This document shows, piece by piece, positions 1 through 9,630 of a stretch of DNA of 64,000 nucleotides. Source of the DNA: Bromus sterilis (lineage: Eukaryota > Streptophyta > Magnoliopsida > Poales > Poaceae); the NCBI GenBank assembly GCA_950022295.1, contig OX465601.1, positions 177,633,501-177,697,500 on the forward strand, in the 5' to 3' direction. Position 1 is the first letter of the stretch. Each line of letters opens with the position of its first letter. The position numbers were made by a program, and so were the translations under genes. Below the pieces are notes generated by a model. It saw only the letters and a list, made by a program, of their open reading frames with translations, was not told where the DNA came from and searched no databases.

Positions 1-675
1 TTGCATAACAAAGACCGTTTCAATCGAAAGGAATCAGTCCGGAGCTCAAGGAAGAAGAAAGAGGTGGTCAAGCAAGTATATCGTGTAAAAAAGGATGGTC
101 GGAAGTGTGCCACTTCAGATTTAGTTTCAAATAATGAAGAGCCAATTAAAGCATTGATATTGGCTACTAAAGTCAAAGACGTGGAGAAAGCGAATGTTCA
201 GAATCAAGATGAAAAATCTGAACAGAAGGAGCTGAAAGTGCACAAGATCAAAAAGGAATTGCCACTGCTTGAAAAAGAATCACAATCGAGATGTCCACTC
301 AGTTTATCATATTGGAAGAAGAACAAATTGCAAAAACTTAGTGCACGAGAACTTGAAAAGAAGAATATGGCATGGGTCCCCAAGAACAACAGTCAAACAA
401 AAAATGATGTGCAAGCTTCTATTTTAGAGAATACAACCAAATTGAAGAAGGAGAAATCATCTCATAAAAGATTAAGCCTAAGGTTTCCATCATCCAACTG
501 GAATCTTCGATTAGCACATCATTCATATTCTTCAAACATTTCATTGATGCCTTTATCATGGAATTCATCCTCAAGTATGATTGGTTACCCTCCATGGACT
601 TATTTTGATCCATGGATGCAATACAATTTCTTACATCATGATAGGGGATTACCAAGTCACTATAAATTTGATTAG
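1..675 (+). CDS. E1 internal ORF, partial, retrotransposon protein of unknown function
   Basis: A 224-codon frame that is open from the window edge to a stop at 673-675; its true start is upstream. The protein is lysine/serine-rich in its first two thirds (runs such as SRKKKE and KLKKEKSSHKR) and ends in an aromatic, proline-containing tail (GYPPWTYFDPWMQYNF). I see no zinc knuckle, protease or polymerase motif. Position in the internal part of a Gypsy element, upstream of RNase H remnants, suggests a Gag- or linker-like segment of the polyprotein. A similar aromatic tail occurs in proteins of Sabrina-type wheat elements as I remember them, which is not proof. Function unknown. Confidence 0.5.
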   Translation: MHNKDRFNRKESVRSSRKKKEVVKQVYRVKKDGRKCATSDLVSNNEEPIKALILATKVKDVEKANVQNQDEKSEQKELKVHKIKKELPLLEKESQSRCPLSLSYWKKNKLQKLSARELEKKNMAWVPKNNSQTKNDVQASILENTTKLKKEKSSHKRLSLRFPSSNWNLRLAHHSYSSNISLMPLSWNSSSSMIGYPPWTYFDPWMQYNFLHHDRGLPSHYKFD

Positions 676-899
676 TTTTCTAATTCATGGGGCCGAAATA
701 TTTGATTTGTTATTTCATTTGTTTGTTTCGGCTATATATGCTTTGGTGGATGAATTCTACATGTCATTTATACTAATGGCCGATATTTCATCTATCGTCC
801 TAAGAATACATGTAAACATGGCCGGTGTGGTTTTCTAAACATCGTTCTTAGTTTTGTTGAAGATTGAGACAAGGTGTACATTCGCTAAAAATATGTTGC

Positions 900-1431
900 A
901 TGGACCAATCCATAAGTTGCAGAATTGGTGAGTGGGATTATGCTTTGGCTCGGTATGATATAGCTAATTTGCACCCATGAGAAGCCAAATCATTGTTGTT
1001 TCTATTATTGAGCATAATATTGTTATGAACCTTGTCTCATCAGTTCCACGGAGATTATATTTTGATGGTTTAGTTTTTAGCAACGACCAAGGTTTTGGTA
1101 TTGTTTATATATCTCCTCGTGGTGCTGTTTTAAAGCCTCATGCTATTTAAATGTTGTTGCATGAACAATGAAAGTTGAATATGTTATTATTCAGTTATTT
1201 TTTTTGCTTGATATAGGTGCTACACATATTGAAGCTTTTGGTGATTTGTTATTAGTAGTTCAACATATATCTATGGATTTTGTGTGTATTGACGAATCAC
1301 TTAATATTTATCTTGATAAGTGTCTACATATAATTTCTATATCTGATTGCTTTAGTATTGCTCATATATTTGGACATGACATTGAAGAGCAAATGAGTTG
1401 GCACAACAAGCATCCGGCTATTATGTTAATC
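900..1431 (+). pseudogene. E1 RNase H remnants (Gypsy RNase H tail plus second, archaeal-type RNase H)
   Basis: Degenerate coding sequence. A short stretch near 928-975 reads RIGEWDYALARYD, resembling the linker at the end of the Gypsy RNase H domain. From 1046 one frame reads PRRLYFDGLVFS, matching the start of the second ('archaeal') RNase H with its first Asp, up to a stop near 1148. After a frame change, 1168-1431 reads LDIGATHIEAFGDLLLVVQ and LNIYLDKCLHIIS, matching the middle of the same domain with the Asp of AFGD. A second RNase H is known from the Tat/Ogre/Retand lineage of Gypsy elements. No reverse transcriptase or integrase is visible nearby, so this copy is deleted or non-autonomous. 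Dead by frameshift and stops. Confidence 0.6.
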
Positions 1432-1914
1432 ATTGTGTATTTCTCAAGAGCCGATGGTCGAGTTTGCCAACATAGGGAAGGCCGAATTGGAGCTTACCGT
1501 TTTTGGCCACTAATGGAAATTTTATATGCAGGCGAAGGCAAGATTGTGGGAAGTTCACTGTTTTTTATTTACAAGATTCTTGCAAGAGGGTGGACAATAT
1601 GATTCAGTGGATATCTTTGAGATGGATCTTGATATTTGGGAACTATTGATGGATTTCTTATGGTGTTATTCTCAAGTTCAGAAGGTGTCACCCAAGTCTG
1701 CATAAAAAGAATCAAACAAGCAATGGATGATACATGATTAATCATGCTAATAAATAGCCGATATATGATTATCACCCCAGGGATAAACGAGGCCGATATA
1801 TGATTATCTCCCTAAGAATATGCATGGTCGATGGAGTGTTGACATCGTCCTTAGAACCTATATGGTGCAGAGTATTTTTCGGCACGCAAGTTTTGCCGAA
1901 AAACAGGGGGCATG
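1432..1914 (+). other. E1 3' untranslated internal region with polypurine tract
   Basis: No convincing coding sequence. The short word GGCCGATAT recurs (around 1755 and 1792) and a related GGCCGAAAT is at 691, as diverged repeats in this 3' region. The tract GAAAAACAGGGGGCATG (about 1898-1914) directly abuts the 3' LTR and is the likely plus-strand primer. Confidence 0.55.
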
Positions 1915-2262
1915 TGTTGACACCGGTTTTTGGCACGACAATAAATCTATATAAGATGACCTCAAATGAAAAATTGCTCTACATGAAAAAGTTGTGTATT
2001 GTTGATATGAACAACTTTGTAGTTCGAGCCATCGCCATCCGATTCCATCTCAAGGGCCGAAACTATGTTTGAAGCAATAAGACTCTGACCTTCGAAGTAC
2101 TATTCTGCCAGTTAGGCCTTCAAGAAATCCTAAAATGAGAAACTGTTCTACATAAGACGGCTTCGTCTCGTCGAACCGGTCGATTTTGATATTTGAAACG
2201 TCCAAATCCGAGTTCGTATGAAGGAGTTATGGCCGAAACAGTGCTGCACTGGGAAACCAGGT

Positions 2263-2450
2263 CGGACCGTCCGACTTGGAAACCGGACCGTCCGGACCAT
2301 GGTCGGACCGTCCGACCCTGAAGTCGGACCGTTCGACTTGAGGACGCAGACTACAGAAGGTTTTTTGACCTCAGCTCGGACCGTCCGACCTACAAGCCGG
2401 ACCGTCCGACCCTATGGTCCGGACCGTCCGGGATAAAGTCCGGACGTCCG
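2263..2450. repeat. Cluster of eight CGGACCGTCCG palindromes in the E1 LTR
   Basis: Copies of the 11-bp palindrome CGGACCGTCCG lie at 2263, 2284, 2304, 2377, 2398 and 2420. There are two variants: one substitution at 2325 (CGGACCGTTCG) and a 10-bp form at 2441. Spacing is about 20 bp in two groups. They lie about 90-280 bp upstream of the TATA-like box, where enhancer elements of U3 would sit. Protein binding is inference. Confidence 0.85.
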
Positions 2451-2541
2451 AACCTCCGATCCGGGTCCGAGTTTGATCAGTTTTTTGGTAGTTTTCACGC
2501 GAATCTGAGTCCTTTTCTTGCACGGAAAGTCCAACACCCTC

Positions 2542-2549
2542 ATAAATAG
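2542..2549 (+). promoter_or_regulatory. TATA-like box of the E1 LTR
   Basis: ATAAATAG in the context CCCTCATAAATAGATGAGG, followed by a CA-rich leader-like stretch (AAACAACACACAATCG). Its position within the LTR fits a U3 core promoter. No transcript evidence. Confidence 0.5.
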
Positions 2550-2887
2550 ATGAGGCGACGGCCGATTGAAACAACACACAATCGAAAACACATCTAAACC
2601 CTAATTTCGTCTACTTTTCCACGTATCTTCTATCTCGTTCTTCGATTGTTCTTGTTCTTGCAGGGAAACGATCCACGAGGCCCTAGGGGCGATCAAGTCG
2701 ACCTAGGGCAGCCCATAGCCGCCGTGCTCCATGACGGAGTCCCTCCCGGGAGTGTGGGGTTTTGGGTCTAAAAAAGCGCCCGCTGGATAGCTTGCATACT
2801 GCGCTTTCGGTCGGGTCTCCTTCGACGTGAGTTGCGGTGTATCACCCCCGACGTCAAGGGTACACGTGACGTGTTCGTGTGTCAACA

Positions 2888-3841
2888 ATAAGCACCGTTG
2901 TTTTTCCCCCTTGTGGCAACAACACATCCCCTAGACTCATGTTTCTGTCACTCAAGCTAGTCATCGGGGGGCATGAACCCACAATCATGCATAACGCTCC
3001 CTCTTGGAGTCACTACCTACTACTTGTCCAAAGCAATAAACAGCAACGGAGAACATGCAAGAATTACTCAAGAACATAAATATAAAAGAGGAGAATCAAA
3101 TATATAACTCAATCATAATCTGAACATAATCTCATAATCCATCGGATCCCAGCAAACTCAGCATAGCAACAGCAGAAATATTACATATGTGCCTCGATCA
3201 TGTAGGGAAGCTCACGAGGTCTAATCCATGAAGAACAAAGAGGGGAGGAGAAAATCACATAGATACTGATCATAGACCCATGGTCCAAGGTGGACTACAC
3301 ACGGTTCATCCGGGAAGCGTCCATGGTGGTGGAGAATCTCCCGGAGGTGATTCCTCCCTCCGGCAGGGTGCCGGGAAGAGGTCTTCTGGTGCTCCCGATC
3401 TTCGAAGCGCGGCGGTGGCGGAACAGAGGAGAGATCGCGAAAAAGGGTTCCCTTCTCGGGGGTTTTGCGTCACGAGGATTAAATAGGCGAAGGGGGCAGC
3501 CAGGGGGGAACCAGGGGTCCAGGCGGCCCCCTGGCGCGGCCCCACCCTAGGGCGCGCCGGGAGGGCGTCTGGTTCCCTGGTGTGTCCCCTCTGGCCCCCG
3601 CTCGGTGATTTCAGAAGCTTCCTGATCACTGATTTTTATTGTAATTTTACCGAATTTTTGGAGCACTTTTTATATGGGGGAAACCTGAAATAGAAAAACA
3701 GCAGAAAACAGGAACTGGCACTGGGGTGCACTGAGTTAATAGGTTACTCCAAATATGATCAAAAGTGTATGGAAGTTCATCAATATCACACAAAAGAGAC
3801 ATGTAGCAAGCAGAAATTATAGATACGTTTTGGACGTATGA
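2888..3841 (-). repeat. E2 3' LTR, truncated at its far end by E1
   Basis: About 950 bp clearly homologous to 44953-45910 (for example AGATACGTTTTGGACGTAT near 3821-3839 and 45890-45908). On the minus strand it begins at 3841 with TCATACGTCC where the other copy has TGATACGTCC, so the terminal TG is mutated. Small indels occur around 3540-3650, and divergence by eye is roughly 10 percent, older than the LTR pairs of E3-E5. Confidence 0.85.
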
Positions 3842-4962
3842 ACATCCCCAAGCTTAATTCCTGCTCGTCCTCGAGTAGGTAAATGATAAAGGCATAATTT
3901 CTGTGGTGACATGATAACAACCATATAAGAACTTTTAAGTAAAGCAATGAAGGCATGTAATTCAATTCAAGTCATAACAGGCAAGAGTCTATATCTAGTA
4001 TTGAAACAAGCAACATAAGAACATAAAGGTGCAAGAGCTCTCGCTGTCCGTGACTCGAATGTCTCCAAATGGTGTTTGCGTGCAAGAAAGGGGGAAGGGA
4101 TATACGAGAAAAAAAGTATTTTTGTGTTGAGAACTTAATCTACTAAAGTTTCACACTTGGTCTTCTTTGGAATCTTATCTTGACTCATCCCAGACCACTA
4201 GCCAGGTACAAGTCAAAATGATCCACTCCTTTTCAACATTTTAAGCACTCATGCAATGGATGAGCGTAAGCAAGAAAGTTGACACTTAGGATGGCAAAGA
4301 GAGAATATGGTGGACGAGGAAGACAAAAAAGGTATGAAAGGCTCACATCAATGAGGACAATCATAGGCGAGAGAAAGCGAAATGATAGATATGATGTGAG
4401 GAGTAGGGATTGCCATGCAACGGATGCACATATGAGCTAAGGTATGCTCTCCAATGGAACTAGTGCGGGTGCATCCAACTTGCTTGCTCAAGAAGACCTA
4501 GAGCTCATTTGAGGAGGCTCATCATTGGAATATACAAGCCAAGTTCTATAGTGTGAAGGTCCCCACATAGCTATATGCATGAATGATAATCTCTATGGAG
4601 TACAAGATATAATAGGAAGTACAAGTGTGGATCTCTCAAAAGTAATAGTAGTGTGCCCCCTTCTCTCTTTTTATTTCTTTTTTTCTTTTTTTCTATATTT
4701 TTGTATTTTTTTGGTGGCCTCAATGGCTCTTTCTATTTCTCTCATTTGTCCTCTTTGGGATGTTTTAATTTTGTCCTCCTTGGGATCTTTTAATTTTGTC
4801 CACTTTGGGATATTTTGCTCACTTTAGGGGCAACACTCTATATATTACAAGAAGTATAGAAGATCTTTCACACTTTACAAAGTACTCAAATCATAAAAAA
4901 GATGTAACTATCATGATGTATGCAAATGTATGCCTCTGCCATTGTAGCAGGATATGCAATGA
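3842..4962 (-). other. E2 3' non-coding internal region, distal part
   Basis: No coding sequence recognised. Next to the LTR the minus strand reads AAGCTTGGGGATG (3855 to 3843), the likely PPT. The rest is AT-rich, with a T/C run at 4650-4715 and three diverged copies of a word around TTTGGGAT[A/G/C]TTTT near 4754-4815. It continues at 15784 across E3. Confidence 0.7.
4958..4962. repeat. E3 target-site duplication, left (AATGA)
   Basis: AATGA directly precedes the E3 5' LTR and is repeated exactly at 15784-15788. Confidence 0.9.
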
Positions 4963-7900
4963 TGTAACACCCCGGGTGTCACACTACAGTAATCAATTTT
5001 ACTGTTGCCAAGTCACCATGATTAGGCATGTGATGATCACCCGTGACCATGGCTTGTTCAAATTCACCCCGATTAAAAATTCTAAACAAAGTGGTAATTG
5101 AAGTTCAATCAAAAATGGTGCAATCAATTTTTATAAAATCCCTAATATTCATTAGGTCATATTAAAAGTGAAATGGGAATTTATTAAAATGTTTTACTAG
5201 TTTAAACAATTCATCAAAGTGCCAAAACAGCCCCCTTTTCTCGTTGCATGTTCAAATGAAAAACTAAATGAATTTAATAAATGCCTAAATATTTTTTGGC
5301 ACTGTCATATAGTGTAATACTAATTTAGGAGTTAGTCCCATATTTTAGTAAAATCAAAAGTTGCCAAAAAAAATAAAACAGAAAGAAGAGAAAACAAAAA
5401 CAAAAATAAAAAGAGAAAAGAACTAAAAAAAATGCCCTAGGCACTAACCCAGCCGGCCCATCTCCTTCTCTCTACCCCCTGACGCCCTACACAACAGCCC
5501 GAGCCCCCCTCGATCTATCTATCTCTCTCCCTCAACCCCCCACCCCGACCCCCTCCCGATCCCCTTCTCCCTCCTGGAGACCTCGGCGCCGATTTCTTCC
5601 GGCACGGTGACCCCGCCGGCCTCCTCGCGGCGGTGCACCCCTCCCCTACTGGATCCGGCGCCCTTCCTCCTCGCCCTGCTACCCCGGCGCTCATCGGCCT
5701 CGGCCACCCCCTGAAGCCCGCGGCCACCGCGCCACCGCTTGGTGCCCTCTACCGCGAGCTCCCCGGCCGTCTCCTCGAGCTCCGACCGACCCTGCTCCCC
5801 CTGTGAGCTCCTCGCCTGATGCCCGTGCTCGCCCCCCTCGGCCTGTCGTCAATTTTCGTCGTCCGTGCCTGTCGTGTTCGTCTTGGTCATGCCCGGTTGG
5901 GCCCTGCTCGTGCTCACCGCCCTCTGGCCACGCCCACAGCCCTCCGGCGCCCCCCTGACCTGCCTCGCCGCGCCGGCCGTCGCCATCGCTGCGTGCACCC
6001 GATGCTGTGACTGCGCCGCCCCCGTGTGCTCCACGCCCGGGCCGTGTCCTGCGCTTGCGTGCCGCGCCCCAGGCCGCCGCCGCTTGCCGCGTCGAGCACG
6101 CACGCCTTCCAGCGCCGTGGCTGCTGCTCGTTGCTGACGGTCGCTGCGTTTGTAGTTGTGGTGCCACACCACTGAATGTGCTCTGCTGCTAAAACTGCCA
6201 AGTGCTGAATACTCTGAGTACCACACTAGTCAGCCCCAAAATGGCAAGAAAACGAAATCTAACATGATAGAAATTATGTGAGCTGATAGTACACTTAACA
6301 AGCTTCGTTTTGTTCCATTGGACCATTGTCGGATAGTGCTTGGATTAAATCCTACAAAATTCACAAAAAGTAAATTTCTGTTAACAAAAGAAATGTCAGA
6401 AACAGATTATTGCATAACTACTTTGGAGCTATTAATAACTATATTATAGCAATGTTTTATGCAAATGGAATCCATGGCATGCTAGTATAACTTATATATT
6501 GCAAATCATTCATAGGAAGTACCTCAATTTGATCTATAGATTAATAACTATTAACTTGCAAAGTTTGAATAAAATAACAGTTACCTGTAATCAACAATTG
6601 GTAGCAGTTTTCGGACCGAGTTTTAATTAAGTAAATGGGCTCTACTTAAAATTCCATCCGTACCGGATTTGAGATCACCGAGAACTGATAAAGATTTGTA
6701 TATGACAAAAATTCCTCGGAGGAGTGAAACCCTAAACTGTAGCCTCCCGAACACGGCTGATGGATAATTAACACCGGAATTCCTAGACTTAGTAGAGTTT
6801 CAGAAGAATCCCAAAATAGGGCAATGACATGTGGACCCCACATTGACCCTGTTGACCGGTCAACCTTGACTAGTCAACTGTTGGCTGCGCCCCAACGGCC
6901 CCACATGTCATTAACTGTGGCTGGCTAAGTCTGAATATAAAAGTATTTCCCGTTATTAATTTGAATTAAAATATTCTTAAAAATCTTTTAAAACTTTAGA
7001 AAATCATATAAAATAAACCGTAGGTCAGATCAAAATATTTTATACATCAAAGTTGCTCAGAAAGATATCGCGAACCCGAATACGCTACCCATACCCCCAC
7101 CGCACCTCTCTGGCATACCGAACGTGGAACATTTCCCCTCCGGTTCATCTGTTTGTCAGACGCCCGGTGCCGGTAAAACTTTTCGGATGATAATGTTTCG
7201 AATACGAAAGTTGTCCAGAATGGATCAACGAACATGGATACACTATCCACATGCCTGGTAGATGTCTCTAACACTGCAGGCAGGGAACCTTCCCCCTCCG
7301 GATCATCTTTCCGGTAATCAACCGGTACTGATGAGTCATCCCCGGATAAATTCCTGTTTCGCCTGCAACGTGTAGTACCGCGTTAGTTCATCTCTAGCTT
7401 AACGTTTGCCATGTCTTGTATTTGTATTGATATTATTGCCGTGTATTTATTGTTTCTTCCACCTCTCTTATTGTCCGATAGTCTCGACGTCCGCTGCCGA
7501 TGCCCCTGTGATCGACTACTTCGTCGACGACTGTACCTCTACCGTCGAGCTTGCAGGCAAGCAGATCCATTCTCTTCCCCAGATATCGCCTATCTTTCTG
7601 TACATTTCTTGCACTAGGCATTGTTACTGCTGCTACTACGATTACAATCCTATTCAATTGCATAGCCTGTTTTGTCGCCCCTTGATGTACCTCCTTTATC
7701 CTATGCTGCCTATTATTATTATTATGCATTATTCAGCAGTGAGCCCTGCGCATTGTTAGCTAGGATTAGATAGAGGGCCGTAATCACTCAGGGGAGTGAA
7801 CGCGGGAACAAATATTATAACTGCACAGGTACGGTACAATGCAGACACCGCCTCAGGCCCCCCTAGCTCGGCTCTGCCGAGCCACCATCAAGTGTGAGCT

Positions 7901-9564
7901 ATCAAGGAGTAATCCTCATACTCCACTCGTTGCTGACTCTGTATAGCCGCTCTAGGTACCGGAGCAACGGTTGTCCTTCAGGTAAGAAGTCGGGCGACCC
8001 AACGGTGCCCGCGAGTGGTATTGCGACGGGACGACAGGGAGGGTACGACCAGTGTACCGGTGTGCTTGGCCCCTGATCGTTGGCCGCGAAATTTACCAAA
8101 CTACGAAAGTCAAGCTCCTCCAGGAGCACACGCGAGACAAGGTAAGGATACGGTTCACCTTGTTGGTAACCGCAGTGACTTGGTGGGACGACGGGGCAGG
8201 CACCGATGTACTGGTGGTCCTGGCTGCTGTCGTTGTCCGTGAGTCAATTAAGTCGAGGCAACGACAAAGGTTGTCACACAGGTTAATTAAAATGCTAAAT
8301 GGTTCAGTGGATGTCTTGAGTTCGCTATATGCCATGTACGCACTACCTACCCGTGGGAATTACGAGTTTATGGGCTCCTCTGCTTTCGTAGTGTCGTCCG
8401 AGGACTCTTCAGACGTCAGCAGTACCGCGGCCTGCGCCGGGAAGTGATGTTGTCTTATTTGCTCGCGCGGTGGTGTCTTATTTGGATTTGCTTTAACTTC
8501 ACCGGCCAGCCTCGCACCGTGCAGGAGTACGTCGGGGTTAGGGTCCAAAGCCCCGCGTACATAGGATATTGTCTGGCGGATGACCTCTCTGTTGAGTTTG
8601 AAAGATGGGCTATGAAGTGTCGGATAGCCTCGGTGGAGCGTTCCCTAACAAGGTTCCCGCCACCCTGGAGATCCGTGCGTGTAGCGTAACACAAGTGCAC
8701 CCCTGCAGGGAATATTAATCTATTCGGATAGCCGTGTCCACGGTAACAGGACGCTTTATGCTGAAGCTGGATCTTACCACTACAAACTATTATGATTAAA
8801 CTGTATGGTTCCGGGTTTTCTTCCTCGCGGGGATGTCGAGGAGGTGAACTCGGAGGCATTGCTAATTATTACAACTTATTATTATACAATGCTGCAGCAA
8901 CTTCTGCTGCATTGTTACTTTATGCTTTATATAAACTGTTGGCTGATTCTTACCTCATGCTGTAAGACATCGTCGGAAGATGCTAGTCTTCGATAGGCCT
9001 AGCTTCTTACCCTTGCTCTGGATTTCTGTCTTTCAGTCCACTATATACAGCCTCTTATTTCCGTTGTTACAATGCATAATGCTTTGTAGCGGACGTAAGA
9101 CTCGTGGGTATACTAGATACTCACCTGCTTTATTTCCTTTACTGTTTTGCCTGACCGACCGCTGCAGTCGACGTTGGAGCCCAGGAGCAGGAGATCCCCG
9201 ATGCCGACCACCGCAACATGAAGATCCCCGATGCTTTCTACGACGTCGAGTTCCCCTTTGACCAGGAGTAGTTTGGAGGTTCCCAGGCAGGAGGCCTCGC
9301 CTTTTCGATCGTTGTTGATATTTGTGCTAGCCTTCTTAAGGCAACCTTGTATCCTTGTGTCTGTACTCAGATACTTTTGCTTCCGCTGACTCTGTGCGCT
9401 CGAGCTGCTGTATTCGAGCCCTTGTGGCCCCTGGCTTGTATTAAACAACTTGTATTATTTTATTTGTAGTGTTGTGTTGTGATATCTCACCTTGAGTCCC
9501 TAATCTCGATCGTGTACCTTGCGTGTATGATTACTGTACACGGCTTGATTTTGGGGGCGTCACA
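4963..9564 (+). repeat. E3 5' LTR (4602 bp)
   Basis: Matches 11185-15783 along its length. Structure: about 480 bp AT-rich, a poly-A/G stretch, a very GC-rich block (about 5440-6140), AT-rich sequence to 7030, then mixed sequence to the end. Short frames within the GC block (for example 5865-6137) are low-complexity Pro/Arg/Ala-rich and I do not call them genes. Confidence 0.93.
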
Positions 9565-9567
9565 AGT

Positions 9568-9579
9568 TGGTATCAGAGC
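9568..9579 (+). other. E3 primer-binding site, initiator-Met tRNA type
   Basis: TGGTATCAGAGC, the standard plant retroelement PBS, 3 nt after the LTR end. Confidence 0.9.
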
Positions 9580-9612
9580 CGACTGCCTGTAGGAAGCCCT
9601 TAACCACTCCTC

Positions 9613-9630
9613 GGTCGAAGTCGAGTCTAG
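9613..9630 (+). promoter_or_regulatory. Conserved post-PBS leader motif in E3
   Basis: GGTCGAAGTCGAGTCTAG, identical to 24196-24213 in E4 and one base different from the minus-strand copy in E5 (34692 to 34675). It lies about 33 nt after the PBS. A packaging or dimerisation role is inference. Confidence 0.6.

Larger units (their letters stand above)
1..2887 (+). mobile_element. E1: 3' part of a Tat-like Gypsy LTR retrotransposon
   Basis: The 3' end of an LTR retrotransposon that enters from the left edge. It contains an open reading frame (1-675), RNase H remnants (about 900-1431), a polypurine tract ending in AAACAGGGGGCATG just before 1915, and a complete 3' LTR (1915-2887). The LTR begins TGTTGACACC and ends GTGTCAACA, so its tips are inverted repeats. 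The element is inserted in the 3' LTR of E2: sequence after 2887 continues E2 LTR homologous to 44953-45910. The right-hand target duplicate would be ATAAG (2888-2892); the left one is outside the window. It resembles the Sabrina/WHAM type of Triticeae Gypsy elements, but that family name is from memory and uncertain. Confidence 0.8.
1915..2887 (+). repeat. E1 3' LTR (973 bp)
   Basis: Bounded by TGTTGACACC at 1915 and GTGTCAACA at 2887, with a polypurine tract directly upstream. It contains a cluster of CGGACCGTCCG palindromes (2263-2450) upstream of a TATA-like box (2542-2549). The partner 5' LTR is outside the window. Confidence 0.85.

Noticed and set aside
3280..3629. Frames of 68-107 codons near 3300-3630 and 45338-45779
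   Set aside because: They lie inside E2 LTRs, differ between the two copies by indels and resemble no protein.
4579..5101. Two hydrophobic small ORFs (4579-4827, 4796-5101) as membrane peptides
   Set aside because: The hydrophobicity comes from a T/C-rich run in E2 non-coding DNA, and the second frame crosses the E2/E3 junction.
5515..6226. Overlapping 60-158-codon frames on both strands in the GC-rich LTR block of E3 (also 11738-12449)
   Set aside because: Low-complexity Pro/Arg/Ala/Gly translations in several frames at once, as expected of GC-rich DNA with few stops; no motif or start context.
7406..9448. Many 60-134-codon frames in 7400-9450 and 13600-15500
   Set aside because: All lie in the E3 LTR, overlap on both strands, and differ by stops or frame between copies.
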